Positions 1 through 9,603 are shown, numbered from the stretch's first letter. The stretch is 64,000 nucleotides of DNA from an uncultured Rhodocyclaceae bacterium (GCA_934271525.1 CAKQRL010000008.1:10852-74851), one strand, 5' to 3'. Notes: generated from the sequence alone by a model not told the origin. Translations and numbers: made by a program.

Positions 1-1111
1 CCAAAAAAATCGCCAAAAGCATTCCCAAACGGCGCGCCCAGTTGGCGTTTGTAAGATTTTCCCATTGTAAAAAAAGTAATAACGAAAAAGGCAAGACCGC
101 GCCCAACAAATAACGTTCAAAAGTGCGCACAAACAAAAATGGAATAAGCGTTAAAACCAACCACAAAACGCAAAAACGCAACAATTTTCCACGGTCAACG
201 GCATATTTTTTTGAAAAAAATGTTTGGTTGACCGTGGATTTTTGGAATGTTTTGAAAATGGCAACAAGCCCGATGAAAAACCACGGCATTGTAACAACCA
301 AAAAACCTGAAAAAAGCGTGAAATGCAGTTTAAAAATTTCGCGCGCGGCAATTTCGTCATTAAAAACCGCGCGGGCAGTTTCGGGATAAAGATTTTTTAC
401 CGCAACAAACCACGGCAATGCCAAAATTGCCCAAAAGGCAAAGGCGGAGATTATCCAAGCGGCGTTTTTAATTAGCGATTGAATATTCCAAATGCCGCTC
501 AAAATCAACGCCAAAATGCCCGCGCCACAAAGCAAAAAAACAATAGGTCCTTTGGTTAAAAAACCACACGCCAAAAAAAAGGCGGCAAGGAAAATCCACA
601 TTTTTTGTTGTTGCGTTTTTAAAACACACCAAAAAGCAAGGGCGGAAAAGGCGGCAGTTGGCATATCCAACATAAAACGCGGCGCATCCGTTGCAATGCC
701 TAAGGATGAGGCAATAACCAAGGCAACAACCGCCGCTTCTAATTTTTTAAAACCAAAATGCCGCGCAATGCCAACAGCGGCAACAATAAAAAAAGCGGAC
801 AAAAGGCAAGAAACTGCGCGAATAGAAAATAACGACACGCCATTGATTTCATAAGCCATTCTGCCTAGCCAATAAAGCAAAGGCGGTTTGCGCAAACGTG
901 GCACATTGTCTAATTGCGGAAAAAGCCACAAGTCTTTTTCCATCATTTCCAAGGGCGTGCGAAATCCTAAAAAAAACTCGTCTTTGCCAGTAAAAGAGGT
1001 TGGCAAATCCGCACCGCACAAAAACCACAACGCCGCGCACAAAAAAACGGCGGCATAAAAAATAAAGTTGCGCCAATGGCGCTTAAAGCGTGGCATAAAA
1101 CAATGCGGCAT
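1..1111 (-). CDS. GT39/ArnT-like membrane glycosyltransferase, C-terminus beyond window
   Basis: An open frame of 370 codons runs off the left edge. It reads as a polytopic integral membrane glycosyltransferase of the GT39 (ArnT/PMT-like) type, which moves sugars from polyprenyl carriers onto lipid A or other surface acceptors. A membrane segment lies near residues 16-32, an acidic pair (TGKDEF, residues 41-46) sits in the first periplasmic loop where these enzymes keep a catalytic Asp/Glu, and RKPPLLYWLGR follows at about 74-84. Several hydrophobic segments come next. A complete inverted pair of the window-wide repeat (189-237) is translated in frame as part of a hydrophilic loop. The first ATG is at 1111 and another is at 1096; neither has a convincing ribosome site. 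The family call is solid; the substrate is unknown. Confidence 0.75.
   Translation of the reverse strand, partial: MPHCFMPRFKRHWRNFIFYAAVFLCAALWFLCGADLPTSFTGKDEFFLGFRTPLEMMEKDLWLFPQLDNVPRLRKPPLLYWLGRMAYEINGVSLFSIRAVSCLLSAFFIVAAVGIARHFGFKKLEAAVVALVIASSLGIATDAPRFMLDMPTAAFSALAFWCVLKTQQQKMWIFLAAFFLACGFLTKGPIVFLLCGAGILALILSGIWNIQSLIKNAAWIISAFAFWAILALPWFVAVKNLYPETARAVFNDEIAAREIFKLHFTLFSGFLVVTMPWFFIGLVAIFKTFQKSTVNQTFFSKKYAVDRGKLLRFCVLWLVLTLIPFLFVRTFERYLLGAVLPFSLLLFLQWENLTNANWARRLGMLLAIFL
189..237. repeat. Inverted pair of GTTKACCGTGG motif, 49 bp, inside coding sequence
   Basis: The two perfect arms are separated by a T7-G-A7 spacer. The whole pair lies in frame within the partial GT39 gene and is read on the minus strand as STVN, then a Lys/Phe stretch, then VDRG. 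Confidence 0.9.
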
Positions 1112-1156
1112 TTGAAAAAAAATGGTTAAGATAAAGTGGTTTTTGCGGATAAAAAA

Positions 1157-3310
1157 ATGTTGCGATTTTACTTGGCTTTTTGCTTGTTGTTTTGCGCTTT
1201 GCATTTGGATGCGCGGGTGCGCGTTGGTTTGGTGTTGAGCGGCGGCGGCGCGCGCGGAGCGGCGCATATTGGCGTGTTGCAATTTTTGGAAGAAGAACAA
1301 ATTCCAGTAGATTGCGTGGCTGGAACAAGTATGGGCGCATTGATTGCCAGCGCGTGGCTCTCTGGAATGTCGCCCAAAACAATGGCGCACGAATTAAGCC
1401 AAGTCGACTGGTCGGATATGTTCCACGATGCGCCTGATTTCACGGAAGTCTCACCTCATCGCCGCAGTTTTGAATACGATTATATGGCGGGTGCGGAAAT
1501 TGGCATCGGTCAAGACGGCTTAAAATTCCCGCAAGGCGTGGCTTATGGGCAGAAAATCAAGTTGTTTTTTAATCATTTGTTAAAAGTGACGCACGGCGAG
1601 CGCACAATTGAATCTTTGCCATTGCCGCTTTCTATTATGGCAACGGATATTGGCACGGGCGAGCGCGTGGAAATTAAAACGGGCAACATTACGCAAGCCA
1701 TGCGCGCAAGTATGTCGGTGCCGGGGTTGCTTGCGCCTGTTGCCATCAACGGCAAAAAGTTTGTGGATGGCGGACTAACCGACAATTTGCCCATTGAGAT
1801 TGTGCGCCGCCGCTGTGCGCCTGATGTGGTGATTGCAGTAAATACTGGAACGCCAATTGCCAATAGCGCCCAAGTGGAATCGGTTTTTGATGTGGCAGGG
1901 CAAGTGATCAACATTTTGACCGAGCAGAATGTTCAAGAATCCTTAAAAAGTCTTAAAAAAGGCGATATTTATTTGATTCCCGAATTGGAGAATTTTTCCG
2001 CAATGGATTTTGAAAAAATTCCAGAAATTGTGCCGCTTGGCTTTGAAATTGCCAAACAAAACCGCCCTGCTTTTTTAAAACTCAAAAGCGATTTGAAAAC
2101 GTGGGCAAGTTGGCAGGCAAAATTAAAAAACAATACAGAAGAATTGAAAATTACCGAAGTGGAAGTCGCCACCTTGCAACATGTGAATCCCGCCGCCGTG
2201 CGGCGTTTTTTTAGCGACAAAGAAGACTTAAACGAAAAAACAATCGCCCGCGATGTGCAACGCATTTACGCCGATGGTTTTTTTGAGCGCGTGGATTACA
2301 CGGTTTTAAAACAACAAGACCGCAACATTTTGCGCTTGTTGCCAACGGAAAAATCATGGGGACCAGATTATTTGCGTTTTGCCGCGCATTTGAATTCCAA
2401 CAGCGCTGAGGGTTCGTTTTTCAATATGCGCGCCGCTTACCACAAAACGTGGTTGAATGCCTTGGGCGGTGAGTTTTTGGTTGAGGCATCCTTGGGCGAA
2501 GAATGGCATTTGAAAGGCTTGTGGTATCAGCCATTGCGTGAATCGCAGGATTATTTTTTGCGTTTTTCAACCAAAATGATGCGCGAGAAATTGCCAATTT
2601 TTTGGGAAAACAAAAAAACAGGCGAACTTTCGCACAACGAGCAAAATGTGGCTTTTGCTCTTGGGCGAAATTTTGGAACCTTTGGCGAAGTATCGCTTGG
2701 TGCCGCGCACAGAAGCGGGTTTTATAGCCAAAAAATGGGCGCATCAATTCATTTGCCGCGCGCGCATTACCACCTTTCATCCGCCTTTTTAACGCTTGAT
2801 TTTGAACAGTTTGACCGCCTTTATTTTCCGCGCCAAGGTTGGTCGTTCAAAGCCAAGTTGGCGCAAAATCATCCCAAATATACCCGCGCCGAAGGCGTGC
2901 TAAAAACAGCCTTGCCAGTAACAAAAAAAGATATTTGGAATCTCAAAATAAAATACGCCGCGGCGGCATCTGGCAAGCTGCCTTATTTTGATACCGACCA
3001 TTTGGGCGGATTTCAAAATATAAGCGCGCTTGCTCCGCACGCTTTGTGGAGTGATGACCTGCTTTATTTGGGCAACAGTTGGGAACACGTTTTGGGTTCA
3101 ATGCCCTTGGGCAAAGGCGATTTGCGCTTTGGCGTGTTGTTAGAAGGCGCACGCGCACCGTTGGCTTTTAGCAAAAACCGCCGAAAATATGTGGATTCAT
3201 CAGCGCTTTATTTGGGCGGTGAGACCTTTTTGGGACCTGCTTTTTTGGGTGTGGGTTATTCCGCCGAGTTGAGCGTTTATAATGCCTTTTTGTTTATAGG
3301 AATGCCGTAA
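1157..3310 (+). CDS. Patatin-like phospholipase with BamA-type barrel (type Vd autotransporter-like)
   Basis: This predicted outer-membrane protein has 717 residues from the ATG at 1157. A GTG 21 bases upstream is possible, but 1157 begins a clean signal peptide (MLRFYLAFCLLFCALHLDA). The patatin domain follows: oxyanion motif GGGARG at about 29-34, nucleophile Ser58 in GTSMG, and the catalytic Asp204 in DGG. A POTRA-like segment lies around residues 340-400. The C-terminal third looks like the surface-antigen barrel, ending with the short hydrophobic segment LFIGMP. This architecture matches PlpD/FplA proteins, which are serine lipases acting on phospholipids. The gene is divergent from the GT39 gene and separated from it by only about 45 bases. 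Downstream, before pyrC, lies a tail-to-tail repeat pair. Confidence 0.85.
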   Translation: MLRFYLAFCLLFCALHLDARVRVGLVLSGGGARGAAHIGVLQFLEEEQIPVDCVAGTSMGALIASAWLSGMSPKTMAHELSQVDWSDMFHDAPDFTEVSPHRRSFEYDYMAGAEIGIGQDGLKFPQGVAYGQKIKLFFNHLLKVTHGERTIESLPLPLSIMATDIGTGERVEIKTGNITQAMRASMSVPGLLAPVAINGKKFVDGGLTDNLPIEIVRRRCAPDVVIAVNTGTPIANSAQVESVFDVAGQVINILTEQNVQESLKSLKKGDIYLIPELENFSAMDFEKIPEIVPLGFEIAKQNRPAFLKLKSDLKTWASWQAKLKNNTEELKITEVEVATLQHVNPAAVRRFFSDKEDLNEKTIARDVQRIYADGFFERVDYTVLKQQDRNILRLLPTEKSWGPDYLRFAAHLNSNSAEGSFFNMRAAYHKTWLNALGGEFLVEASLGEEWHLKGLWYQPLRESQDYFLRFSTKMMREKLPIFWENKKTGELSHNEQNVAFALGRNFGTFGEVSLGAAHRSGFYSQKMGASIHLPRAHYHLSSAFLTLDFEQFDRLYFPRQGWSFKAKLAQNHPKYTRAEGVLKTALPVTKKDIWNLKIKYAAAASGKLPYFDTDHLGGFQNISALAPHALWSDDLLYLGNSWEHVLGSMPLGKGDLRFGVLLEGARAPLAFSKNRRKYVDSSALYLGGETFLGPAFLGVGYSAELSVYNAFLFIGMP

Positions 3311-3321
3311 AAAAATCTTGC

Positions 3322-3357
3322 GTTTACCGTGGATTTTTGAAAAATTCCACGGTAAAC
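3322..3357. repeat. Tail-to-tail GTTKACCGTGG pair, 36 bp
   Basis: The arms are in the reverse order from most pairs and enclose ATTTTTGAAAAATT. The pair lies 12 bases after the patatin gene stop and is a plausible terminator or attenuator before pyrC. Confidence 0.85.
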
Positions 3358-3379
3358 CACAAATTTTTTTGGAAAAATA

Positions 3380-4414
3380 ATGTCTGAAACTCTCACCTTA
3401 CGCGCGCCGGACGATTTTCACCTGCATTTGCGCGATGACGCAGCACTTCAAACCACCGTGCCGCACGCGGCAAACCAATTTGCGCGCGCTATTGTTATGC
3501 CCAATTTAATAGAACCCATTACCACAACCGAAATGGCGCGGCTCTACCAACAACGCATTTTAAAAAACATTCCCCAAGGCAAACATTTTGAACCCTTGAT
3601 GACGCTTTATTTAACCGAAGAAACCACGCCCGATGAAATAGAAAAAGCCAAAAAAAGTGGCATTGTTTTTGCCGCAAAACTTTATCCTGCGGGCGCCACA
3701 ACCAATTCTAAAAAAGGCGTGAAAAACATTCCCAAAATTTTCCCTATTTTGGAAGCGATGGAAAAACAAGGTTTACCGCTTTTGATTCACGGCGAGATGC
3801 CAAGCGATTCTGTGGATATTTTTGCGCGCGAAAAAGCCTTTATTGACGCGGTTTTGTTTTCTATTTTAAAAAAATTCCCCAATTTAAAAATTGTTTTGGA
3901 ACACATCAGCACGCGCTATGCCGTGGAATTTGTTAAAAGTGCACCCGACAATTTGGCCGCCACGATTACCGCGCACCATTTGGCTTTTAACCGCAATGCG
4001 CTGCTTTCTGCTGGTTTAAAACCGCATTTTTATTGCTTGCCCATTTTAAAAGGCGAAAACGATAGAAAAGCGCTACTTGCCGCGGCAACATCGGGCAACC
4101 CCAAATTCTTTTTGGGCACAGATTCTGCCCCGCACGCACAAAACAAAAAAGAAAATGCGTGCGGCGCGGCAGGTTGCTACACCGCGCATTGCGCGCTGGC
4201 GCTTTATGCCGAAGTTTTTGAATCAGTTGGCGCGCTTCATCAATTAGAAAACTTTGCCGCGCGCTTTGGTGCCGAGTTTTATGGTTTGCCTTTGAATCAT
4301 TCCACAATCACCTTGATTAAAAAAGAATGGCAGCCGCCTTTGGATTTTGATTTTGAAGATTCGCGCTTGGTTGCAATTCCGCTAAACCAATTGCAATGGC
4401 AACTTTTGGAATAG
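3380..4414 (+). CDS. pyrC: Dihydroorotase, class II
   Basis: The protein has 344 residues, the usual length for PyrC. It catalyses the reversible cyclisation of N-carbamoyl-aspartate to dihydroorotate in pyrimidine synthesis in the cytoplasm. Metal ligands His14 and His16 are in FHLHLRDD. The KLYPAGATTNS segment carries the Lys that is carboxylated in this family. Further ligands are visible in LLIHGE and LEHIST, and the catalytic Asp is in FLGTDSAPH. The start ATG has only a weak GGA upstream. It heads a tight run with a lipoprotein gene and an RNA methyltransferase gene; the ribosome site of the next gene overlaps the pyrC stop codon. Confidence 0.95.
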   Translation: MSETLTLRAPDDFHLHLRDDAALQTTVPHAANQFARAIVMPNLIEPITTTEMARLYQQRILKNIPQGKHFEPLMTLYLTEETTPDEIEKAKKSGIVFAAKLYPAGATTNSKKGVKNIPKIFPILEAMEKQGLPLLIHGEMPSDSVDIFAREKAFIDAVLFSILKKFPNLKIVLEHISTRYAVEFVKSAPDNLAATITAHHLAFNRNALLSAGLKPHFYCLPILKGENDRKALLAAATSGNPKFFLGTDSAPHAQNKKENACGAAGCYTAHCALALYAEVFESVGALHQLENFAARFGAEFYGLPLNHSTITLIKKEWQPPLDFDFEDSRLVAIPLNQLQWQLLE

Positions 4415-4423
4415 GAGCTGAAA

Positions 4424-4858
4424 ATGCGTGCTTTTTTTGCTTGTTTATTAAGCGTGCCGATTTTGGCAGGCTGCGTCAATGATGGCGTGGCTTATGATAT
4501 CAACAACGATCGCCAAACCAGCATTTCCATTTTGCGCGAACAACCTTTATTTTGGAATAACACCGTGCATTTTGATGTTGTTTTGTCCAGAATGCCCGAC
4601 TGCACGCGCCGCCACACCATGGGCGATGGCACAACGTCAACACAAATTGACGTTTTTCAAGTGCCTTCCAGCGCTTATATTTTAAAAATGGATGACCGCT
4701 ACTTTGCTGCGGAACTTGAAACCTGCGAAGGGTTTGCAGAAATTAAAGACTTAAACGAACAAGGCGAACCAGTGAATGGCACAGGCATTTACCGCGGACG
4801 TTTTCACACGCAAAACAAAACGTGGGTTTTCACCAAAGCACAAAATTTAAAACAATGA
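4424..4858 (+). CDS. Predicted lipoprotein of unknown function
   Basis: This 144-residue protein has a signal peptide ending in lipobox LAGC, with Cys16 as the probable lipidation site. An AGGAG ribosome site at 4413-4417 overlaps the end of pyrC, so the two genes are probably cotranscribed and translationally coupled. The mature part has a few Cys residues (for example in MPDCTRR and ETCEGF) that could form a disulfide. I recognise no domain. The stop codon overlaps the start of the next gene as ATGA. Confidence 0.75.
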   Translation: MRAFFACLLSVPILAGCVNDGVAYDINNDRQTSISILREQPLFWNNTVHFDVVLSRMPDCTRRHTMGDGTTSTQIDVFQVPSSAYILKMDDRYFAAELETCEGFAEIKDLNEQGEPVNGTGIYRGRFHTQNKTWVFTKAQNLKQ

Positions 4859-5982
4859 AAAACAATTTTTTTGCCACTTGCCCCAAAGGTTTGGAGAGCG
4901 TTTTATTAGAAGAAATTCAAAGTTTTGGCGCAGAAAACATAAAATCCACGGTCGGCGGCGTTTTTTTTTCAGGAAATTTAAAAACCTGTTACCGCGCCAA
5001 TTTGGAATCGCGCATTGCCACGCGCATTTTGCAGGAAATCAAAAGCGGATTTTACAAAACCGAAAACGACCTTTACCACTTGGCAAAATCAGTGGAATGG
5101 GAATATTTTTTTCAAGTGCACAAAACTTTCAAAATTTCCACGCAGGCCATTCATTGCCCTTTGAAATCGCTCAATTTTGTTACTTTAAAAATAAAAGATG
5201 CCGTGTGCGACCGTTTTCGCCAAAAAACCGGTGAGCGCCCGAACGTGCAAAATTTAGAACCCAATGTGCGCATAGCTGTTTTTTTAACGCACAACCGCGC
5301 AACGTTGTATTTGGATTCATCCGGCGCGCCGCTTTTTGCGCGCGGTTTGCGAAAAAAATCAGTTTTGGCGCCAATTAAAGAAAATTTGGCAGCCGGCATT
5401 TTAAAACTATTGAATTGGCAAGAAAATCAAGCCTTGTTTGATCCTTTATGCGGCAGCGGCACTTTTTTGTTGGAAGCACTTTTGATGGCGCACAACATTG
5501 CGCCGGGCAAAAATCGGAATTTTTCTTTTGAAAATTGGCGCATTTTTGATGAAAACCTTTGGCAAAATTTAAAAAAAATCGCCATTGAAAACGAAAAACA
5601 ACCGCAAAATTTAAACATTTTCGGCAGCGATATTGATGAAAAAGCGCTTTTTGCCACCAAAATGAATTTAAAAAACGCCGGTTTTTCCATTCCTTTAAAA
5701 CAACAAAACATTTTGGATGCACAAGCAAGCGTTGAAAATGGCTTAATGCTTGGTAATCCGCCTTATGGTGAGCGCTTAAACGAATGGGATGACAATTTTC
5801 ACGCCCAACTTGCCCAAACCTTAAAAAAACATTGGAGCACGTGGCAATGCGCTTTTTTGTCCGCCGATTTGGATTTTCCACACAAATTGCGCTTGAAACC
5901 CAAACGCAAAATTCCACTTTTTAACGGCGCATTGGATTGCCGATTGTTTCTTTTTCCAATGGTTAAAGGTTCTAATCGTTAA
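4855..5982 (+). CDS. THUMP-domain RNA (guanine-N2) methyltransferase, RlmL/YpsC-like
   Basis: The protein has 375 residues from ATG 4855, which overlaps the preceding stop (ATGA); a GTG at 4822 would lengthen it but has no support. The N-terminal part (ATCPKGLESVLLEEI onward) is the ferredoxin-like/THUMP region that holds RNA. The C-terminal part is a Rossmann methyltransferase: SAM motif FDPLCGSGTFLLEA, acidic motif GSDIDEKA and catalytic motif NPPYGERL. This is the single-methyltransferase form of the family that modifies 23S rRNA guanine; it lacks the second (RlmK) half of enterobacterial RlmL. The exact target base is inferred from the family only. Confidence 0.85.
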   Translation: MKNNFFATCPKGLESVLLEEIQSFGAENIKSTVGGVFFSGNLKTCYRANLESRIATRILQEIKSGFYKTENDLYHLAKSVEWEYFFQVHKTFKISTQAIHCPLKSLNFVTLKIKDAVCDRFRQKTGERPNVQNLEPNVRIAVFLTHNRATLYLDSSGAPLFARGLRKKSVLAPIKENLAAGILKLLNWQENQALFDPLCGSGTFLLEALLMAHNIAPGKNRNFSFENWRIFDENLWQNLKKIAIENEKQPQNLNIFGSDIDEKALFATKMNLKNAGFSIPLKQQNILDAQASVENGLMLGNPPYGERLNEWDDNFHAQLAQTLKKHWSTWQCAFLSADLDFPHKLRLKPKRKIPLFNGALDCRLFLFPMVKGSNR

Positions 5983-6000
5983 AAAAATTTAACAAGAATC

Positions 6001-6034
6001 TTGCAAAATGTTTCATAGTGGTTAAAAATGAAAC
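6001..6034 (+). promoter_or_regulatory. Putative promoter and operator of the CoA hydrolase/transferase gene
   Basis: TTGCAA (6001-6006) lies 16-17 bases before an A-rich -10 (TAAAAAT, 6023-6029). The -35 is part of TTGCAAAATGTT (6001-6012), whose exact reverse complement lies upstream of etfB. A 7-base inverted repeat, GTTTCAT and ATGAAAC (6010-6016 and 6028-6034), straddles the -10 and could be an operator. Confidence 0.45.
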
Positions 6035-6082
6035 CATTGCGCTTGGGCGCGTTTTTTTAAACCTTTTTCAAGGAGATGTTCA

Positions 6083-7423
6083 ATGGGTGTGTATGACGAC
6101 TACAAAAAGAAACTCGTTTCCGCAGATGAAGCGGTGAAATGCGTCAAAAATGGCGATTGGGTGGAATATGGTTTTTGCATTTGCGGCCCGGTGGCGCTGG
6201 ACCACGCATTGGCAAAACGCAAAGATGAATTAAAAAATATCAATATCCGAACGGGTGTGACGGCTTATCCACCCGAAGTGATGAAAGTAGACCCCAAAGG
6301 TGAAGTGTTTGGTTGGAACAGCGTGCATTATTCCGGTGCCGACCGCAAACTTTCGGGCAATGGCGTGGCGTGGTTCTTGCCGATTAAATACAGCGAATTG
6401 CCGCGCTATATCCGTGAAAACTGCACAACCAATGTGTTTATGGTGCAAGTGGCGCCCATGGACAAACACGGCTACTTTAATTTTAGCGTTTCCGTTTCAC
6501 ACCACTTTGCGGTGGTGGAAGCCGTTAAAAAAGTTGGCGGCAAAATTATTGTGGAAGTCAATGAAAATCTGCCGCGCGTTTATGGTGGTTTTGAAGAATC
6601 CATTCACATCTCCCAAGTGGATTTTGTGGTAGAAGGTCCCAACACGCCTTTGACGCAAATTCCTTCTGCTGTGGCAACCGATGTAGACAAAGCCGTTGCC
6701 AAATTGGTTGTGGAACAACTGCGCGATGGCGATTGCATTCAATTGGGCATTGGCGGAATGCCGAACGCCATCGGTTCTTTGATTGCTGAATCCGATTTAA
6801 AAGACTTGGGCGTGCATACCGAAATGTTTGTGGATGCTTATGTGGATATGTATAACGCTGGACGCATCACGGGTTTGAAGAAAAATTTTGACCGCGGTCG
6901 GATGGTGTTTGCTTTTGCTGGCGGCACCAACAAAACTTATGAGTTTTTGGACAACAATCCCATTATGGCGGGCGCACCCGTGGATTACACCAATCACCCA
7001 GCCGTGGCAGAAAAAATGGACAATTTGGTTTCCATCAACAATGCGGTGGAAGTGGATTTGTTTGGGCAAGTGGGCGCAGAATCTTCTGGTTGGAAGCAAA
7101 TCAGCGGCACGGGCGGTCAGTTGGATTTTGTGCAAGCCGCTTATGCTTCTAAGGGCGGACGTTCTTTTATTTGCTTGTCTTCCACCTTCACCGACAAACA
7201 AGGCAATTTAAAATCCCGCATTGTGCCGCACTTTACGCCTGCCACCATTGCCACCGACCCGCGTACGGCAACGCATTTGGTTGTGACGGAATATGGCATT
7301 GCCAATATGAAAGGCAAAACCACTTGGGAGCGTGCCGAAGCCTTAATTGGCATTGCGCACCCTGATTTGCGTGATGAACTCATCAAAGAAGCCGAAAAAA
7401 TGGGCATCTGGCGCAAGAAATAA
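6083..7423 (+). CDS. Acetyl-CoA hydrolase/transferase family protein (acyl-CoA:carboxylate CoA-transferase)
   Basis: This 446-residue protein belongs to the 4-hydroxybutyrate/acetate CoA-transferase family, which exchanges CoA between acyl-CoA and acetate or other short acids through a glutamyl-CoA intermediate. Visible markers are the N-terminal [16 protein letters not shown], the glycine-rich loop [13 protein letters not shown] near residue 230, and the C-terminal [14 protein letters not shown] typical of the family. A strong AAGGAGATG ribosome site precedes ATG 6083. The gene stands alone: it has its own promoter region and ends in an intrinsic terminator. Its upstream 12-mer, shared with etfB, suggests joint control with acyl-CoA oxidation. 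The preferred acyl group cannot be read from sequence. Confidence 0.85.
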   Translation: MGVYDDYKKKLVSADEAVKCVKNGDWVEYGFCICGPVALDHALAKRKDELKNINIRTGVTAYPPEVMKVDPKGEVFGWNSVHYSGADRKLSGNGVAWFLPIKYSELPRYIRENCTTNVFMVQVAPMDKHGYFNFSVSVSHHFAVVEAVKKVGGKIIVEVNENLPRVYGGFEESIHISQVDFVVEGPNTPLTQIPSAVATDVDKAVAKLVVEQLRDGDCIQLGIGGMPNAIGSLIAESDLKDLGVHTEMFVDAYVDMYNAGRITGLKKNFDRGRMVFAFAGGTNKTYEFLDNNPIMAGAPVDYTNHPAVAEKMDNLVSINNAVEVDLFGQVGAESSGWKQISGTGGQLDFVQAAYASKGGRSFICLSSTFTDKQGNLKSRIVPHFTPATIATDPRTATHLVVTEYGIANMKGKTTWERAEALIGIAHPDLRDELIKEAEKMGIWRKK

Positions 7424-7444
7424 TTCCGCTATTTTTCAATACAA

Positions 7445-7478
7445 AAACCTGCTTTTTCAAAGCAGGTTTTTTTATTTT
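7445..7478 (+). terminator. Intrinsic terminator
   Basis: A perfect 11-bp stem (7445-7455 with 7459-7469), a 3-base loop and a T-rich tail form a terminator after the CoA-transferase gene. Confidence 0.9.
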
Positions 7479-7479
7479 T

Positions 7480-7517
7480 CCACGGTAAACCTCAAATTTT
7501 TTTGGCGTTGACCGTGG
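7480..7517. repeat. Inverted GTTKACCGTGG pair, short form (38 bp)
   Basis: Both arms are perfect and the spacer has a single T7 tract. It lies between convergent genes, directly behind the intrinsic terminator. Confidence 0.9.
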
Positions 7518-7553
7518 AAAATTTTACAATCGCTTATTTTTACTGCCGCGATG

Positions 7554-9584
7554 CTACGCTTTTAGAAAATCCATTTCCTTGCCATGCCAGCGGGCAAGGA
7601 TGATATCGGCGGCGGCAGGCGTTTTGAGAAGGTCTGTGGCAAGCGGGCGAGCAAAGTCTAGCAAAGCCGCATCGTCCATCAAATTGGCATAGCGGAAAAT
7701 CACCACGCCGCTTTGCTTTTGACCGACCAACTCGCCCGGACCGCGCAATTCCAAATCGGCATTGGCAATGGCAAAGCCGTCTGTGTTTTCAAAAATCACC
7801 TTCAAGCGCGCCTTGGCAAGTTCGCTTAAATCTTCAGAATAAAGCAACACGCAAATACTCTCTGCTGCGCCGCGCCCGACTCTACCGCGCAATTGGTGCA
7901 GCTGCGTTAAACCAAAACGTTCGGCATCTTCAATAACCATCAAACTTGCATTGGGCACATCAACGCCGACTTCAATCACGGTAGTGGCAACCAAAATCTG
8001 CACGCGGTTATTGATGAAATCCGCCATTACAGCGGCTTTTTCAGCAGGTTTTTGCCTGCCATGCACCAGCGCAATGGTGCAATGCGGCAATTTTTCTTTT
8101 AATTGCGCCTCGGTTTGAATGGCGGCTTGCAATTCCAGCTTTTCGGATTCTTCAACCAATGGGCAAACCCAATAAATTTGGCGGTTTTGCGCCGCTTGCG
8201 CACCGATAAATTGAATGAGTTCATCGCGCCGACTCATTTTAATTAAGCGCGTTTGAATGGGTTTTCGCCCTTTGGGAAGTTCATCGATGGTGCTGACATC
8301 CAAATCCGCGTAATAACTCATCGCTAATGTGCGCGGAATGGGCGTAGCAGACATCATCAGTTGATGCGGAAAATCGCCTTTTTCGCGCAAAGCCAAGCGT
8401 TGCCCCACGCCAAAGCGATGCTGTTCGTCAATAATAACCAAACCCAGATTGGCAAAAATCGCTTTTTCTTGAATTAACGCGTGCGTGCCAATAACAAGTC
8501 CTGTTGCGTTTTGCGCTTCTTTTAAAGCTGATCGCCGAACTTTTGCCGTTTGCGTGCCAATTAAAAGGGTAACTGGAATGCCCAAAGGCATTAACCATTC
8601 CTTGAATTTTTTGGCGTGTTGTTCTGCCAAAATTTCGGTTGGCACCATCAACGCCGCTTGAAAACCCGAATCAACAGCTTGGCAAACGGCAAAAGCGGCA
8701 ACAATGGTTTTCCCAGAACCCACATCGCCTTGCAACAAGCGATGCATTGGGAAAGATTTTGATAAATCTTCTGCTATTTCAGCCACCACGCGTTGTTGCG
8801 CATTGGTTAAGGCAAAAGGCAAGTTTTGGATTAAGGCTTTTTGTAAGCGACTCTCTTTTAAAAACGGGCGGGATTTTTCGGATTTGCGTGCTGCCATGGC
8901 GCGTTGCAATGAGATTTGTTGCGCCAACAATTCGTCTAATTTCACGCGTTGCCACGCAGGATGCGTGTGGTTTTCCAAAGCAGTGCGGTCAGCATTGGCT
9001 GGCGGAGCGTGCAACAAGCGAATGGCATCGGCAAAACTTGGCAAGTCTTGTTCTTTTAAAAAAGCATCAGGCAAAACTTCTGCCAACAGCGCATCGTTTT
9101 CTTTATTTTTTATGGCAAAGGCAATTTGCGATTGAATAGAATATTGCGGCAAGCCTGTGGTTGTGGGGTAAATTGGTGTAAGCGTTGTTTTGGCGGGCGT
9201 TCCAGCCTGCACAAAATGGTAGCGCGGGTGCATCATTTCAAAGCCGAATAAGCCTTGGCGCACTTCACCAAAGACTCGCAAAATCGCATTGTTGCGGTTA
9301 AATGCCGACATTTGCGATGGGTATAAATTAAAAAAACGGATTTCTGCCGTATCGCCTGCCGCGTCAGCAACTTTGGCAATCAACTGCGTTTTGGCACCGT
9401 AGCGCACTTGACTGCCCAAAATTTTAAAATCCAAGGTAACAGCGGCGGGAATGGCGACTGCTTCTTTTAAAAGATACAAACGCGTTTCATCTTCGTAGCG
9501 AAAGGGCAAGTGCAACAACTTGCCCAAATCATCCACGATGCCAAGTTTTTCTAATGGTGATTGCCGCGTGCGTTTTTTTTCCAC
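7554..9584 (-). CDS. recG: ATP-dependent DNA helicase RecG
   Basis: This 676-residue branch-migrating helicase rescues stalled forks and processes recombination intermediates. An N-terminal OB/wedge region is followed by the helicase core: Walker A GDVGSGKT (286-293), DEQH box (386-389), MMSATPIPRTLAMS, and the C-terminal motif QLRGRVGRG. The start is GTG 9584, the only candidate that fits the family N-terminus (SPLEKLGIVDDLGKLL). The length is close to the usual 690. A tail-to-tail repeat pair separates it from ridA upstream on the same strand. Confidence 0.95.
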   Translation of the reverse strand: MEKKRTRQSPLEKLGIVDDLGKLLHLPFRYEDETRLYLLKEAVAIPAAVTLDFKILGSQVRYGAKTQLIAKVADAAGDTAEIRFFNLYPSQMSAFNRNNAILRVFGEVRQGLFGFEMMHPRYHFVQAGTPAKTTLTPIYPTTTGLPQYSIQSQIAFAIKNKENDALLAEVLPDAFLKEQDLPSFADAIRLLHAPPANADRTALENHTHPAWQRVKLDELLAQQISLQRAMAARKSEKSRPFLKESRLQKALIQNLPFALTNAQQRVVAEIAEDLSKSFPMHRLLQGDVGSGKTIVAAFAVCQAVDSGFQAALMVPTEILAEQHAKKFKEWLMPLGIPVTLLIGTQTAKVRRSALKEAQNATGLVIGTHALIQEKAIFANLGLVIIDEQHRFGVGQRLALREKGDFPHQLMMSATPIPRTLAMSYYADLDVSTIDELPKGRKPIQTRLIKMSRRDELIQFIGAQAAQNRQIYWVCPLVEESEKLELQAAIQTEAQLKEKLPHCTIALVHGRQKPAEKAAVMADFINNRVQILVATTVIEVGVDVPNASLMVIEDAERFGLTQLHQLRGRVGRGAAESICVLLYSEDLSELAKARLKVIFENTDGFAIANADLELRGPGELVGQKQSGVVIFRYANLMDDAALLDFARPLATDLLKTPAAADIILARWHGKEMDFLKA

Positions 9585-9603
9585 GTTTTGAAAAAAAATC
9601 GGT

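Noticed and set aside
492..854. A 120-codon plus-strand frame opposite the partial GT39 gene
   Set aside because: Lys/Ala-rich composition typical of an antisense shadow; the minus strand has a coherent membrane protein.
5375..5917. A 180-codon minus-strand frame inside the RNA methyltransferase gene
   Set aside because: Antisense shadow of a gene with clear methyltransferase motifs.
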